A stretch of DNA of 5,401 nucleotides, taken from NCBI GenBank assembly GCA_023247935.1, contig JAHFFM010000137.1, positions 1-5,401 on the forward strand, written 5' to 3'. Both the position numbers and the translations under genes were made by a program. This document shows, piece after piece, positions 1 to 5,401 of the stretch (its first letter is position 1; every line of letters starts with the position of its first letter). The notes beneath the pieces were generated by a model. The model did not search any database and had not been told where the DNA came from. It saw nothing but the letters and a program-made list of their open reading frames with translations. This DNA is from Candidatus Omnitrophota bacterium. GTDB lineage: Bacteria; Omnitrophota; Gorgyraeia; 2-02-FULL-51-18.

Positions 1-1284
1 CGCCATTTCGCTTTTATTTCCCGTTGTTAAAACCAAATATCCGAATTTATTCGACAAAGCCATGAGTAAATTGCCGCGGATTCTGGCCTGCAAATTTTCT
101 TCCGTGGTATCATTTTTTTTATTCTGAAAAATGGGCTTCAGCGTTTCAAGATAGGTTTGATATGTTTTTTGAATATTTAAATCCAATAATTTAATTTTTA
201 AATTTTTGGCCAGAATTTTCGAATCGCGGTAAGTTCCCTTGGAAGTAAAAGGAGAAGGCATAGTCACGGCAATAACCCTTGAAGGCCCCAACGCCTCCAC
301 CGCCAGGCAGGCCACAAACGCGGAATCAATTCCTCCGCTCAAACCAATCAGAACTTTATTGAAACTGTTTTTTTCCACATAATCTCTAGTTCCCAAAACC
401 AAAGCGCGATAAACTTCTTCTTCCTCCGCCATAGCGGCCACCTGCACCGGCTTGATTTTTTTAACTCTGGTAGATTTTTTTGTTTGGGACCATGAAATTT
501 TTTTACAAACAAAATCGTCTTTTCCAAAAAAACGGACTTCCCGCGAAACCAGCGGGATATCCACGACCAAAAAATCCTCTTTCAGATAAGCCGCTTCCGC
601 CAGCCATTCCCCTTTCGGCGAAACAATTAAACTCCCCCCGTCAAATACCAGCTCATCCTGACCGCCCACCAAATTCACATAAGCCACGTGAGCTCCCGTC
701 AAGCGCGCCAGATTTTGCACCAAATTTTTTCGGGAGTCCTGCTTGCCCATGTGATACGGTGAAGCTGAAATATTGACGATAAGCGACGCTTCGCTGGCGT
801 AGGGTTTTTGGTAAATAAAACTGTCGCGAATCCAAATGTCTTCACAAATCGAAAGACCGGTTAAAACACCGCTTTCCCGGCATTCCAAAAAAACCCCTTC
901 CCTTCCCGGCCTAAAATATCTTTTTTCATCAAATACACCGTAATTTGGCAATTCGATCTTCCGATAAGTCCCGAGCAGCTGCCCATTAGAAATAAACGCG
1001 GCCGCATTATAAAGCTCGCCGCTCTCCCCACGATCCACGAAACCCACAATGGCGGAGACCCCTTTGGAATGAGTCTGAACATACCTGATGCATTTCAAGT
1101 TTTCACGGATAAAACTATTTTTAAAAAGCAAATCTTCCGGAGGGTAACCCGTGATAGTCATTTCGGGGAAAATAACCAAATCCGCGGCCGTTTTCCTGGC
1201 GAGGCTGAATGAGTGGAGAATTTTACCGGCGTTGCCAGAAAAATCACCAACGGTCGTATTTAATTGTGAAATGGCAAGTCTCAC
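1..1284 (-). CDS. nadE: Glutamine-dependent NAD+ synthetase, C-terminus cut by window edge
   Basis: This enzyme makes NAD+ from deamido-NAD+, ATP and glutamine in the cytoplasm, the last step of NAD synthesis. The 428 residues visible form one unbroken frame. An N-terminal nitrilase-type glutaminase domain (about 1-250) carries the expected triad: Glu41 in FPEM, Lys109 in YRKIELPNYGVFDEKRYF, and Cys147 in SICEDIW. The synthetase domain follows, with the PP-loop SGGIDS at 316-321 and the segment ARIRGNLLMA, ending at TTGNKSEMA. Glutamine-dependent NadE proteins usually have about 540-580 residues, so roughly 110-150 are missing off the left edge. The start is GTG at 1284-1282, chosen because RLAISQLN matches the usual nitrilase N-terminus. 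It overlaps the upstream stop codon as GTGA. A GGGGG run lies about 8 bases upstream. The fused glutaminase means glutamine, not only free ammonia, can supply nitrogen. No key residue is missing in the visible part. Confidence 0.95.
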   Translation of the reverse strand, partial: MRLAISQLNTTVGDFSGNAGKILHSFSLARKTAADLVIFPEMTITGYPPEDLLFKNSFIRENLKCIRYVQTHSKGVSAIVGFVDRGESGELYNAAAFISNGQLLGTYRKIELPNYGVFDEKRYFRPGREGVFLECRESGVLTGLSICEDIWIRDSFIYQKPYASEASLIVNISASPYHMGKQDSRKNLVQNLARLTGAHVAYVNLVGGQDELVFDGGSLIVSPKGEWLAEAAYLKEDFLVVDIPLVSREVRFFGKDDFVCKKISWSQTKKSTRVKKIKPVQVAAMAEEEEVYRALVLGTRDYVEKNSFNKVLIGLSGGIDSAFVACLAVEALGPSRVIAVTMPSPFTSKGTYRDSKILAKNLKIKLLDLNIQKTYQTYLETLKPIFQNKKNDTTEENLQARIRGNLLMALSNKFGYLVLTTGNKSEMA

Positions 1285-1631
1285 GAAGAAGCCCCCGGGT
1301 AAAACGACAAAGACGTAGTTGTATCCCGGTGAAGCGTAAGCCGCCTCACAACAAAACCCGAAAGCGGCCTGGAAAGCTTTTCCCAAAAAACGTTAAGGAT
1401 AGCGTATTCGTCGATTCTCATTCCCTGAAACAAATCAACACATTCATCCAAATGCCGCGTATGAACTTTGGAAATAATTTCTTTCTGAATAATCTGAGCC
1501 AATTTTTCTTCGCTTGCCTCAAAAGGATATTTCACGGCAATTTCAAACCGGTAATTGGCCGCGCAAATTTTTTCCCCGTCGGAATAACTCGAGCTGAACG
1601 AGAATGATTTGACGAATTCCAAAAACTTCAT
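1281..1631 (-). CDS. Degenerate 6-pyruvoyl-tetrahydropterin synthase/QueD-like protein
   Basis: This 116-residue protein has the size and the beta-beta-alpha-alpha-beta-beta pattern of the PTPS/QueD T-fold family. Recognisable family landmarks are FSFSSSY (10-16, where the family has F-S-A-A-H), ANYRFEIAVKY (25-35, where the family has G-H-N-Y-R), HLDE (60-63, where the family has L-D-H) and the final strand VRRLTLHRDTTTSLSFY (95-111). The three zinc-binding histidines of the family appear replaced by Tyr16, Cys23 and Ala25, and the catalytic LDH histidine by Glu63. Classical PTPS or QueD chemistry is therefore unlikely. The gene starts 5 bases after folE, whose product (dihydroneopterin triphosphate) is the substrate of true PTPS enzymes, and its stop overlaps the nadE start. 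I infer a pterin-related binding, structural or altered catalytic role. The match is by eye only. The gene is well supported by its context, the family assignment less so. No strong ribosome binding site is visible, so coupling to folE translation is likely. Confidence 0.65.
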   Translation of the reverse strand: MKFLEFVKSFSFSSSYSDGEKICAANYRFEIAVKYPFEASEEKLAQIIQKEIISKVHTRHLDECVDLFQGMRIDEYAILNVFWEKLSRPLSGFVVRRLTLHRDTTTSLSFYPGASS

Positions 1632-1636
1632 AAATA

Positions 1637-2203
1637 TTATTTTCGGCTTGCCACCAAGTTCATAAATTCCATGCGCGTGCTTCGATCCGATCGAAATACG
1701 CCAAGCATGGCGCTGGTAACACAGGTTGAATTTTGTTTTTCAACGCCTCGCATCGCCATGCATAAATGAAGCGCCTCAATGACGACGGCGACGCCCAAAG
1801 GGTCCAGAGCGTCTTTCAAACATTGCGCGATCTGATGCGTCAAGCGCTCCTGCACTTGAAGACGTCTTGCAAAAATATTTACTATCCTGGGAATTTTGCT
1901 GAGGCCTATAATTTTTCCATTGGGGATGTACGCGACATGGCATTTTCCGTAAAAAGGAAGAAGATGGTGTTCGCACAAACTAAAAATATCCAAATCCTTC
2001 ATCACGACCATCTCATCATATTCTTCATCAAATACGGCGGAATTAATGACTTCTTTAACGTCCTGGCGATAACCCGTTGTAAGCGCTTCATAGGCCGCGG
2101 CTACACGTTTGGGTGTTTTTTTTAACCCCTGCCTCTCAGGATTTTCTCCGATTTTATAAAGGAGCTCACGGGTCAAAGACTCAATGCTTGTTTTCTTTTT
2201 CAT
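1637..2203 (-). CDS. folE: GTP cyclohydrolase I (type IA)
   Basis: This enzyme converts GTP to 7,8-dihydroneopterin triphosphate, the entry step to folate and to other pterins or 7-deazaguanines. It is 188 residues long, close to the usual 180-220, and complete. The zinc and active-site residues are present: Cys77, His79 and His80 in SLCEHHLLPF, and His146 and Cys148 in ALHLCMAMRGV. Other hallmarks are NPERQGLKKTPKRVA near the N-terminus, GKIIGLSKIPRIV (96-108), the RRLQVQERLT segment (113-122), and the C-terminal TSAMLGVFRSD stretch. The ATG at 2203-2201 has an AAGGGA ribosome binding site about 8 bases upstream. It is the first gene of a tight block with the PTPS-like gene and nadE. It begins only about 25 bases after a terminator that closes the upstream gene, so it needs its own promoter or read-through. 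Bacterial homologues form large ring homo-oligomers (family knowledge). Confidence 0.97.
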   Translation of the reverse strand: MKKKTSIESLTRELLYKIGENPERQGLKKTPKRVAAAYEALTTGYRQDVKEVINSAVFDEEYDEMVVMKDLDIFSLCEHHLLPFYGKCHVAYIPNGKIIGLSKIPRIVNIFARRLQVQERLTHQIAQCLKDALDPLGVAVVIEALHLCMAMRGVEKQNSTCVTSAMLGVFRSDRSTRMEFMNLVASRK

Positions 2204-2227
2204 GGTAAATATCCCTTTTATAATAAT

Positions 2228-2268
2228 AAAAAACCCGCTCCTTTAGGACAAGCCCAAAAGAGCGGGTT
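2228..2268 (-). terminator. Rho-independent terminator after the TIGR04073-like gene
   Basis: Read on the minus strand, a perfect 9-bp GC-rich stem AACCCGCTC / GAGCGGGTT (2268-2260 with 2240-2232) is followed by an unbroken run of six T (2233-2228), the first two belonging to the stem, and then an AT-rich tail. The stem starts 18 bases after the stop codon of the exported-protein gene. There is no T run on the plus-strand side, so it works in one direction only. Confidence 0.87.
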
Positions 2269-2270
2269 CT

Positions 2271-2276
2271 ATTATA
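2271..2276 (-). promoter_or_regulatory. Possible -10 box for the folE block
   Basis: A perfect TATAAT lies between the stop codon of the exported-protein gene and the terminator stem, read on the minus strand. No good -35 box is seen at 16-18 bases upstream (GCGCTT at 17). If used, transcription would start near 2264, inside the first arm of the terminator. Such a transcript would lack part of the stem and so escape termination. This is weak evidence resting on one hexamer in an AT-rich stretch. A TATTAT/TATAAA stretch at about 2229-2219 is an alternative, but it leaves almost no leader. Confidence 0.2.
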
Positions 2277-2286
2277 TAACGCGTTG

Positions 2287-2637
2287 TTACTGTAAGCGCG
2301 CTTTTTCGGGGTTCACCAACGGCTGCTTTTTGGGAATCCAAAAAGTCAGCAAGTCGATAGCTCCACCACCGATACGGTGAATGGCACTGCGAACGCCGAT
2401 GGCTCCGCCGGCAACCACACCGGTAAGCTGCTCGCCGGTATTCTTACCTTTGGCGGCTTCTTCATGCGTTTTATCCAGAATTTCCACCCAACCTGTTGCA
2501 ACGTTGTGGCTTCCGGTGCGAACATTTTTTACCTGCTCTTGACCGGTTAAACCCGAACCGGATTCCCCATCAGCAAAAGCCGGCAACGTCGTGGTCGCGA
2601 GGAACACCAACAATGACAGCGCGATTGATTTCTTCAC
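2287..2637 (-). CDS. Exported small protein, TIGR04073 (exosortase-associated) family-like
   Basis: The 116-residue product has a clear Sec signal peptide: KK at 2-3, a hydrophobic stretch over about 5-18, and an AFA cleavage site after residue 22. This leaves a mature protein of about 94 residues. There is no lipobox cysteine. The mature part resembles the TIGR04073 family: NVATGWVEI (45-53), a glycine-rich central stretch GVVAGGAIGV (73-82), an R-x-G-G-G motif (88-92), and DLLTFWIP followed by a proline-containing tail (95-110). The family was named for occurring in genomes with exosortase/PEP-CTERM systems, but its function is unknown and no exosortase gene is visible here. The glycine-rich stretch may be a short membrane-associating helix (inference). 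The start is GTG at 2637-2635, supported by a strong AAGGAGA ribosome binding site and by the signal peptide beginning at once. The gene has its own likely promoter and terminator, so it appears to be a single-gene transcript. Confidence 0.8.
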   Translation of the reverse strand: MKKSIALSLLVFLATTTLPAFADGESGSGLTGQEQVKNVRTGSHNVATGWVEILDKTHEEAAKGKNTGEQLTGVVAGGAIGVRSAIHRIGGGAIDLLTFWIPKKQPLVNPEKARLQ

Positions 2638-2642
2638 GTTTA

Positions 2643-2649
2643 TCTCCTT
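2643..2649 (-). promoter_or_regulatory. Ribosome binding site fixing a GTG start
   Basis: AAGGAGA on the minus strand has its GGAG core ending 6 bases before the GTG at 2637. It is the strongest Shine-Dalgarno sequence in the window. It decides the start of the exported-protein gene, where no ATG is nearby. Confidence 0.85.
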
Positions 2650-2677
2650 GTTTATATTAGATACAAATACATTGTTT

Positions 2678-2706
2678 AATTTAGCATAAATTAGTTAGCA
2701 ATGCAA
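2678..2706 (-). promoter_or_regulatory. Probable sigma-70-type promoter of the exported-protein gene
   Basis: On the minus strand, TTGCAT (2706-2701) and TAAATT (2683-2678) are separated by 17 bases. The -10 box is preceded by TGC, an extended -10 element. The -35 matches the consensus only in TTG. The predicted transcription start is near 2671, giving a leader of about 34 bases that contains the ribosome binding site. The region is AT-rich, so chance matches are common. Confidence 0.4.
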
Positions 2707-2770
2707 GCTTTCTTTTATCAAACATAACAAAGCTTTATTACTGCTTAACTTGGCAAAAATTGAGTATTTT

Positions 2771-2791
2771 TTGCATGCTATTATCATGCAA
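2771..2791. repeat. 7-bp perfect dyad, possible operator
   Basis: TTGCATG (2771-2777) and CATGCAA (2785-2791) form a perfect inverted repeat around a 7-base AT-rich spacer. The hexamer TTGCAT occurs a third time at 2706-2701 on the minus strand, where it coincides with the proposed -35 box of the exported-protein gene. It has no T run after it in either direction, so it is not an intrinsic terminator. A regulator-binding site is possible but unproven. Confidence 0.35.
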
Positions 2792-2798
2792 TTTCAGC

Positions 2799-2894
2799 TT
2801 TAACCCAACTATCACAATAGGCGTGAGAACAAAGATGCAGGGGCTTGGCGTAGATAAATCGACTTCCACGGTCTATTGCGATATTTGGGTTTAA
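2799..2894. repeat. 96-base imperfect palindrome with 22-base inverted ends
   Basis: The outer arms 2799-2820 and 2873-2894 are inverted repeats matching at 19 of 22 positions. The core is CTATTG(C/T)GATA, followed by CCCAA/TTGGG and a TTTAA-like end. In RNA from the minus strand, one of the three mismatches becomes a G-U pair, giving 20 of 22 pairs. A further CGTG/CACG pairing (2822-2825 with 2867-2870) extends the stem. The apex is about 40 bases. It starts 12 bases after the yajQ stop and has no U tract, so it is not a standard terminator. It could be a MITE or REP-like repeat, or a 3'-end stabilising hairpin for the sucCD-yajQ message. No clean target-site duplication is visible. The inverted repeat is certain; its role is unknown. 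Confidence 0.7.
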
Positions 2895-2906
2895 TTAACA
2901 GGTTTA

Positions 2907-3410
2907 TTAACGGAAATTAATGCACTGGAGATCCAGGCCGAAATCTTTAGATCTAAGGAAGGTTATTGCACTTTGGAGGTCATCAATCTTTGGAGATTGA
3001 ACCCGTACCTGATCGGATTGAATGGTGGGCTGCACTTTCATTTTGGCATCCTTGATGGCTTTGACAATTTCTTTGGCTTTGTCAGCTGGAATGCCATTTT
3101 GAATGGTTATCACCTGTTGAACCGAGCCGCCGACATGCCCAGTTTCTAATTTCTCAAACTGAAGAGACTTCAGCGAAACGTTCCGCTTAGCGCATTTCAA
3201 CTGGAGCATGTCCACCAATGTTTTTAACTTGTAATCATTTTCCGCTTTGAGCGTGATCTTTTTATCTGTTTTATTGAAATCAATCGTGGCCATTGAATCT
3301 TTAAAATCAAAGCGCTGGGAAAGTTCTTTTTTGGTTTGTATGACAGCATTGTCCATTTCCTGGAAATCCACTTCCGAGACAACGTCAAAAGAATGGTCTT
3401 TTGAACCCAT
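2907..3410 (-). CDS. yajQ: YajQ family (UPF0234) cyclic-di-GMP/nucleotide-binding protein
   Basis: This 167-residue protein matches the YajQ family over its full length (about 160-165 residues usual). Landmarks are SFDVVSEVD at 7-15, RFDFK at 33-37, the lysine-rich AKEIVKAIKDAKMKVQ at 112-127, QVRVQSPKIDDLQ at 134-146, and the terminal NFR. E. coli YajQ has the same blocks in the same order. Structures in the family show two ferredoxin-like halves that bind nucleotides, and a Xanthomonas member binds cyclic di-GMP (family knowledge). No enzyme activity is established. The ATG overlaps the sucD stop by one base (TAATG). It has an AAAAGGA ribosome binding site 7 bases upstream inside the sucD end, so it is translationally coupled to sucD. 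Compared with E. coli it has a few extra N-terminal residues (GSKDH) before the conserved block. It is probably the last gene of the sucC-sucD-yajQ transcript. Confidence 0.93.
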   Translation of the reverse strand: MGSKDHSFDVVSEVDFQEMDNAVIQTKKELSQRFDFKDSMATIDFNKTDKKITLKAENDYKLKTLVDMLQLKCAKRNVSLKSLQFEKLETGHVGGSVQQVITIQNGIPADKAKEIVKAIKDAKMKVQPTIQSDQVRVQSPKIDDLQSAITFLRSKDFGLDLQCINFR

Positions 3411-4276
3411 TAAAACATCCTTTTAAAAGTAGCACCGACTTCGCTCAAGTTATTGATCACGTAAATGCCGTTGGCTTCCAGCGTTTTCATTTTGTCCTGA
3501 GCGCTTCCGCTTGAGCCCGAAATAATGGCTCCTGCATGCCCCATTCTTTTTCCTTTTGGGGCGGTGGTCCCCGCGATAAAGGCTGCGACTTTTTTCTTCA
3601 TATTTTTTTTGATAAAAACAGCTGCTTCTTCTTCCTGGCTGCCGCCGATCTCCCCTATCATCATAACTGCTTTTGTTTCAGGATCTTGCTCAAACAATTC
3701 CAAAATATCAATAAACCCGCTTCCAATCACGGGGTCGCCGCCAATGCCAATGCAAGTCGTTTGTCCCAGACCAGCCTGAGTCAGCTGCCAAACAGCCTCA
3801 TAAGTCAGGGTACCGCTGCGCGAAATAACACCCACCGAACCTCTTTTATGGATATAACCGGGCATAATGCCTATCTTGGCCTGTTCCGATGTAATGATTC
3901 CCGGGCAATTAGGCCCAAGAAGACGCGCTTTTTTTGATTTTGCGTACTCAACGGCCTTAACCATATCCAGCGTAGGGATCCCCTCGGTAATGCAAACTAC
4001 GAGCTGGATACCCGCATCCACAGCCTCCCGAATCGCAGACAAAGCAAAAGGCGCCGGCACATAAATCATGGATACCGTGGCACCCGTTTTATCCACCGCT
4101 TCTTTGACGGTGTCGTAAACCGGGATAGTTCCGACGAAAGTACCGCCTTTTTTAGGCGTAACCCCGGCAACCACCTGGGTGCCGTATTCTAAACATTTTT
4201 GGGCGTGAAAACTTCCCGCCTTTCCTGTGATTCCCTGGCAAATTACTTTTGTGCTGCGGTCAACGAGAATGGACAT
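3410..4276 (-). CDS. sucD: Succinyl-CoA synthetase (ligase) alpha subunit
   Basis: The alpha subunit binds CoA and carries the phosphohistidine in the reversible reaction succinyl-CoA + NDP + Pi = succinate + NTP + CoA. The 288 residues match the usual length (about 290). The CoA-binding Rossmann domain begins with VICQGITGKAGSFHA (11-25) and includes GVTPKKGG (38-45) and LLGPNCPGI (119-127). The ligase domain has GVISRSGTLTYEA (149-161), CIGIGGDP (175-182), MIGEIGG (206-212, where Glu209 corresponds to the glutamate that contacts the active histidine) and GHAGAIISG with the phosphohistidine His247 (246-254). The ATG lies 17 bases inside the sucC end, preceded by AAAGG about 6 bases upstream. 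The strict overlap fits 1:1 production of the two subunits. It is complete, with no missing catalytic residue. Confidence 0.97.
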   Translation of the reverse strand: MSILVDRSTKVICQGITGKAGSFHAQKCLEYGTQVVAGVTPKKGGTFVGTIPVYDTVKEAVDKTGATVSMIYVPAPFALSAIREAVDAGIQLVVCITEGIPTLDMVKAVEYAKSKKARLLGPNCPGIITSEQAKIGIMPGYIHKRGSVGVISRSGTLTYEAVWQLTQAGLGQTTCIGIGGDPVIGSGFIDILELFEQDPETKAVMMIGEIGGSQEEEAAVFIKKNMKKKVAAFIAGTTAPKGKRMGHAGAIISGSSGSAQDKMKTLEANGIYVINNLSEVGATFKRMF

Positions 4277-5401
4277 GAGTGCCTTTCACATTGGTTTCTT
4301 GCACAGCACGGGTCGCAGCTTCTTGAATAGTGGAGCAAGAAATAATATTTAATCCGGATTCTTTTAATAATTTTCGGCCTTCATCCACTCGCGTGCCCTC
4401 AAGACGGACCACGAGCGGAATTTGTAATTTAATTTCATGGGAGGCCTGAATAATGCCCTCCGCGATCACATCGCATTTCATAATCCCGCCAAAAATATTC
4501 ACAAGAATGGCCTTTACGCGCTGATCTTGGAGAATGATCTTAAATCCTTCCCTCACCGTATCCACGGTCGCGCTGCCGCCCACGTCGAGAAAATTAGCAG
4601 GCTCTCCCCCAGCCAGCTTAATCATATCCATGGTGGCCATGGCTAATCCCGCACCATTGACAAGACAGCCTACATTTCCATTCATAGAAACATAGCTTAA
4701 TCCAAATTGCTTGGCCTTTCGTTCCCTTTCATCGTCTTCTTCCGGATCCTTCAACGCGGCAACATCCGGGTGTTTAAAAAGCGCGTTATCATCAAAAACA
4801 ATTTTTGCGTCCAAAGCCAAAATTTTTTCGCCCGGAGTCAAAGCCAGTGGATTGATTTCACAAATAGCGGCGTCCTTTTCTACAAATAAGCGGCACAAAT
4901 TAGAAGCGATCTCCGCTATTTGCGATGGAATATTGTCAGAAGAAAAACTTTTTCTAATCGTAGGAAAAATTTCATCCGTAAAAGGCAGGCGCTCGGGAGA
5001 AAAATGCAGCTTAATAATGGCATTCGGATTTTGGACGGCCACTTCCTCTATCTCCACTCCGCCCTGTTTTGAAAAAAGAATAACAGGGACGCCTTTGGAA
5101 CGATCAATGACGACACCCAAATAGTATTCCTCTAAAATTTGTTTGTCCTCTGACAATAAAACAGACCGAACCGTTTTTGTTTCTCCGGCTGATTGACTCG
5201 TTGAAAATGGGCTGCCTAAAAACTTTTCGGCGAAACCGGTTGCTTCTTCCGCCGAAGACACTCGCACCACGCCGCCAGCTTTGCCTCTTCCGCCCATCAG
5301 AACCTGAACTTTTGCGATCGCTGTTTTCTCGTTGAGGTCAGAAAAAGATTTGACGGCATCCTGAGGACTTGTTACCAAAAAAGCCCTGGATGTTGGGATC
5401 T
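4260..5401 (-). CDS. sucC: Succinyl-CoA synthetase beta subunit, N-terminus cut by window edge
   Basis: The beta subunit holds the ATP-grasp nucleotide site and contributes to succinate binding. The frame is open to the right edge. The first visible codons read DPNIQGFLVTSPQDAV, matching the family from about residue 20, so about 20 residues including the true start lie outside. The TTG at 5378-5376 is in frame but internal and should not be taken as the start. Counting from that Leu: GGRGKAGG (29-36) is the glycine-rich loop, CEINPLALT (173-181) and DAKIVFDDNA (190-199) hold the metal-binding Asn and Asp, NGAGLAMATMD (241-251) and NIFGGIMKCD (294-303) belong to the ligase domain, and RLEGTRVDEG (325-334) is close to the end. 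VGGSA replaces the more common VGGGA at 266-270. ATP or GTP preference cannot be read from the sequence. The last residues overlap sucD by 17 bases. Confidence 0.95.
   Translation of the reverse strand, partial: IPTSRAFLVTSPQDAVKSFSDLNEKTAIAKVQVLMGGRGKAGGVVRVSSAEEATGFAEKFLGSPFSTSQSAGETKTVRSVLLSEDKQILEEYYLGVVIDRSKGVPVILFSKQGGVEIEEVAVQNPNAIIKLHFSPERLPFTDEIFPTIRKSFSSDNIPSQIAEIASNLCRLFVEKDAAICEINPLALTPGEKILALDAKIVFDDNALFKHPDVAALKDPEEDDERERKAKQFGLSYVSMNGNVGCLVNGAGLAMATMDMIKLAGGEPANFLDVGGSATVDTVREGFKIILQDQRVKAILVNIFGGIMKCDVIAEGIIQASHEIKLQIPLVVRLEGTRVDEGRKLLKESGLNIISCSTIQEAATRAVQETNVKGTHVHSR

Noticed and set aside
480..1082. Short open frames on both strands across nadE, suggesting a possible frameshift in nadE
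   Set aside because: Codon-by-codon reading from 1284 to 1 gives a single uninterrupted NadE frame with all motifs in place. It has no in-window stop only because it runs off the edge.
1209..1607. 132-codon plus-strand open frame
   Set aside because: It is antisense to nadE and the PTPS-like gene, crosses their junction, and has a low-complexity Lys/Arg-rich product without any recognisable family.
2705..2736. Inverted AAGCTTT / AAAGCTT copies 17 bases apart
   Set aside because: AAGCTT is self-complementary and the region is AT-rich, so two copies are easily chance. The arms give only 7 pairs and there is no T run.
2823..2894. Plus-strand 23-codon GTG open frame inside the spacer
   Set aside because: It is too short, lacks a ribosome binding site, lies inside the 96-base palindrome and has no recognisable product.
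2799..2894. The palindrome as an intrinsic terminator for sucCD-yajQ
   Set aside because: No U tract follows the stem in either direction, and the stem is long and AT-rich, unlike the clear terminator at 2228-2268.
3536..3937. 133-codon plus-strand open frame inside sucD
   Set aside because: It is the complement shadow of a strongly conserved gene. Its product is Phe/His-rich nonsense and no ribosome binding site is evident.
4711..5124. 137-codon plus-strand open frame inside sucC
   Set aside because: Its Ser-rich product mirrors sucC codons read backwards. The sucC frame holds all conserved motifs.

Overview
All six protein genes in this window lie on the minus strand and read from right to left. 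They form two tight gene blocks around one single gene. Base composition is moderate with AT-rich spacers, and two starts are GTG. The middle gene looks like the TIGR04073 (exosortase-system-associated) family, which is known mainly from the PVC superphylum and relatives (Verrucomicrobia, Lentisphaerae, Omnitrophota-type lineages). That suggests an environmental PVC-like bacterium. This is an inference from a single gene, not a phylogenetic result.

Right block (5401 to 2907): the beta subunit of succinyl-CoA synthetase (sucC, 5' end outside the window), the alpha subunit (sucD, overlapping sucC by 17 bases) and yajQ (UPF0234, overlapping sucD by one base in a TAATG junction). The layout fits one translationally coupled transcript joining a TCA-cycle enzyme to a small nucleotide-binding protein.

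Middle (2906 to 2224): a 269-base AT-rich spacer holds a 96-base imperfect palindrome just after yajQ, a second small dyad and a plausible promoter. That promoter would drive a gene for a small exported protein. The gene ends at a clear rho-independent terminator.

Left block (2203 to 1): folE (GTP cyclohydrolase I), a small protein that resembles the 6-pyruvoyl-tetrahydropterin synthase/QueD fold but has lost the family's zinc-binding histidines, and nadE (glutamine-dependent NAD+ synthetase, 3' end outside the window). The PTPS-like gene starts 5 bases after folE, and nadE overlaps it by GTGA. The block therefore looks like a pterin/NAD cofactor operon. The PTPS-like gene is the most unusual protein in the window, and the 96-base palindrome is the most unusual non-coding element. 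I found no RNA genes, CRISPR arrays, insertion sequences with transposase, or phage genes.
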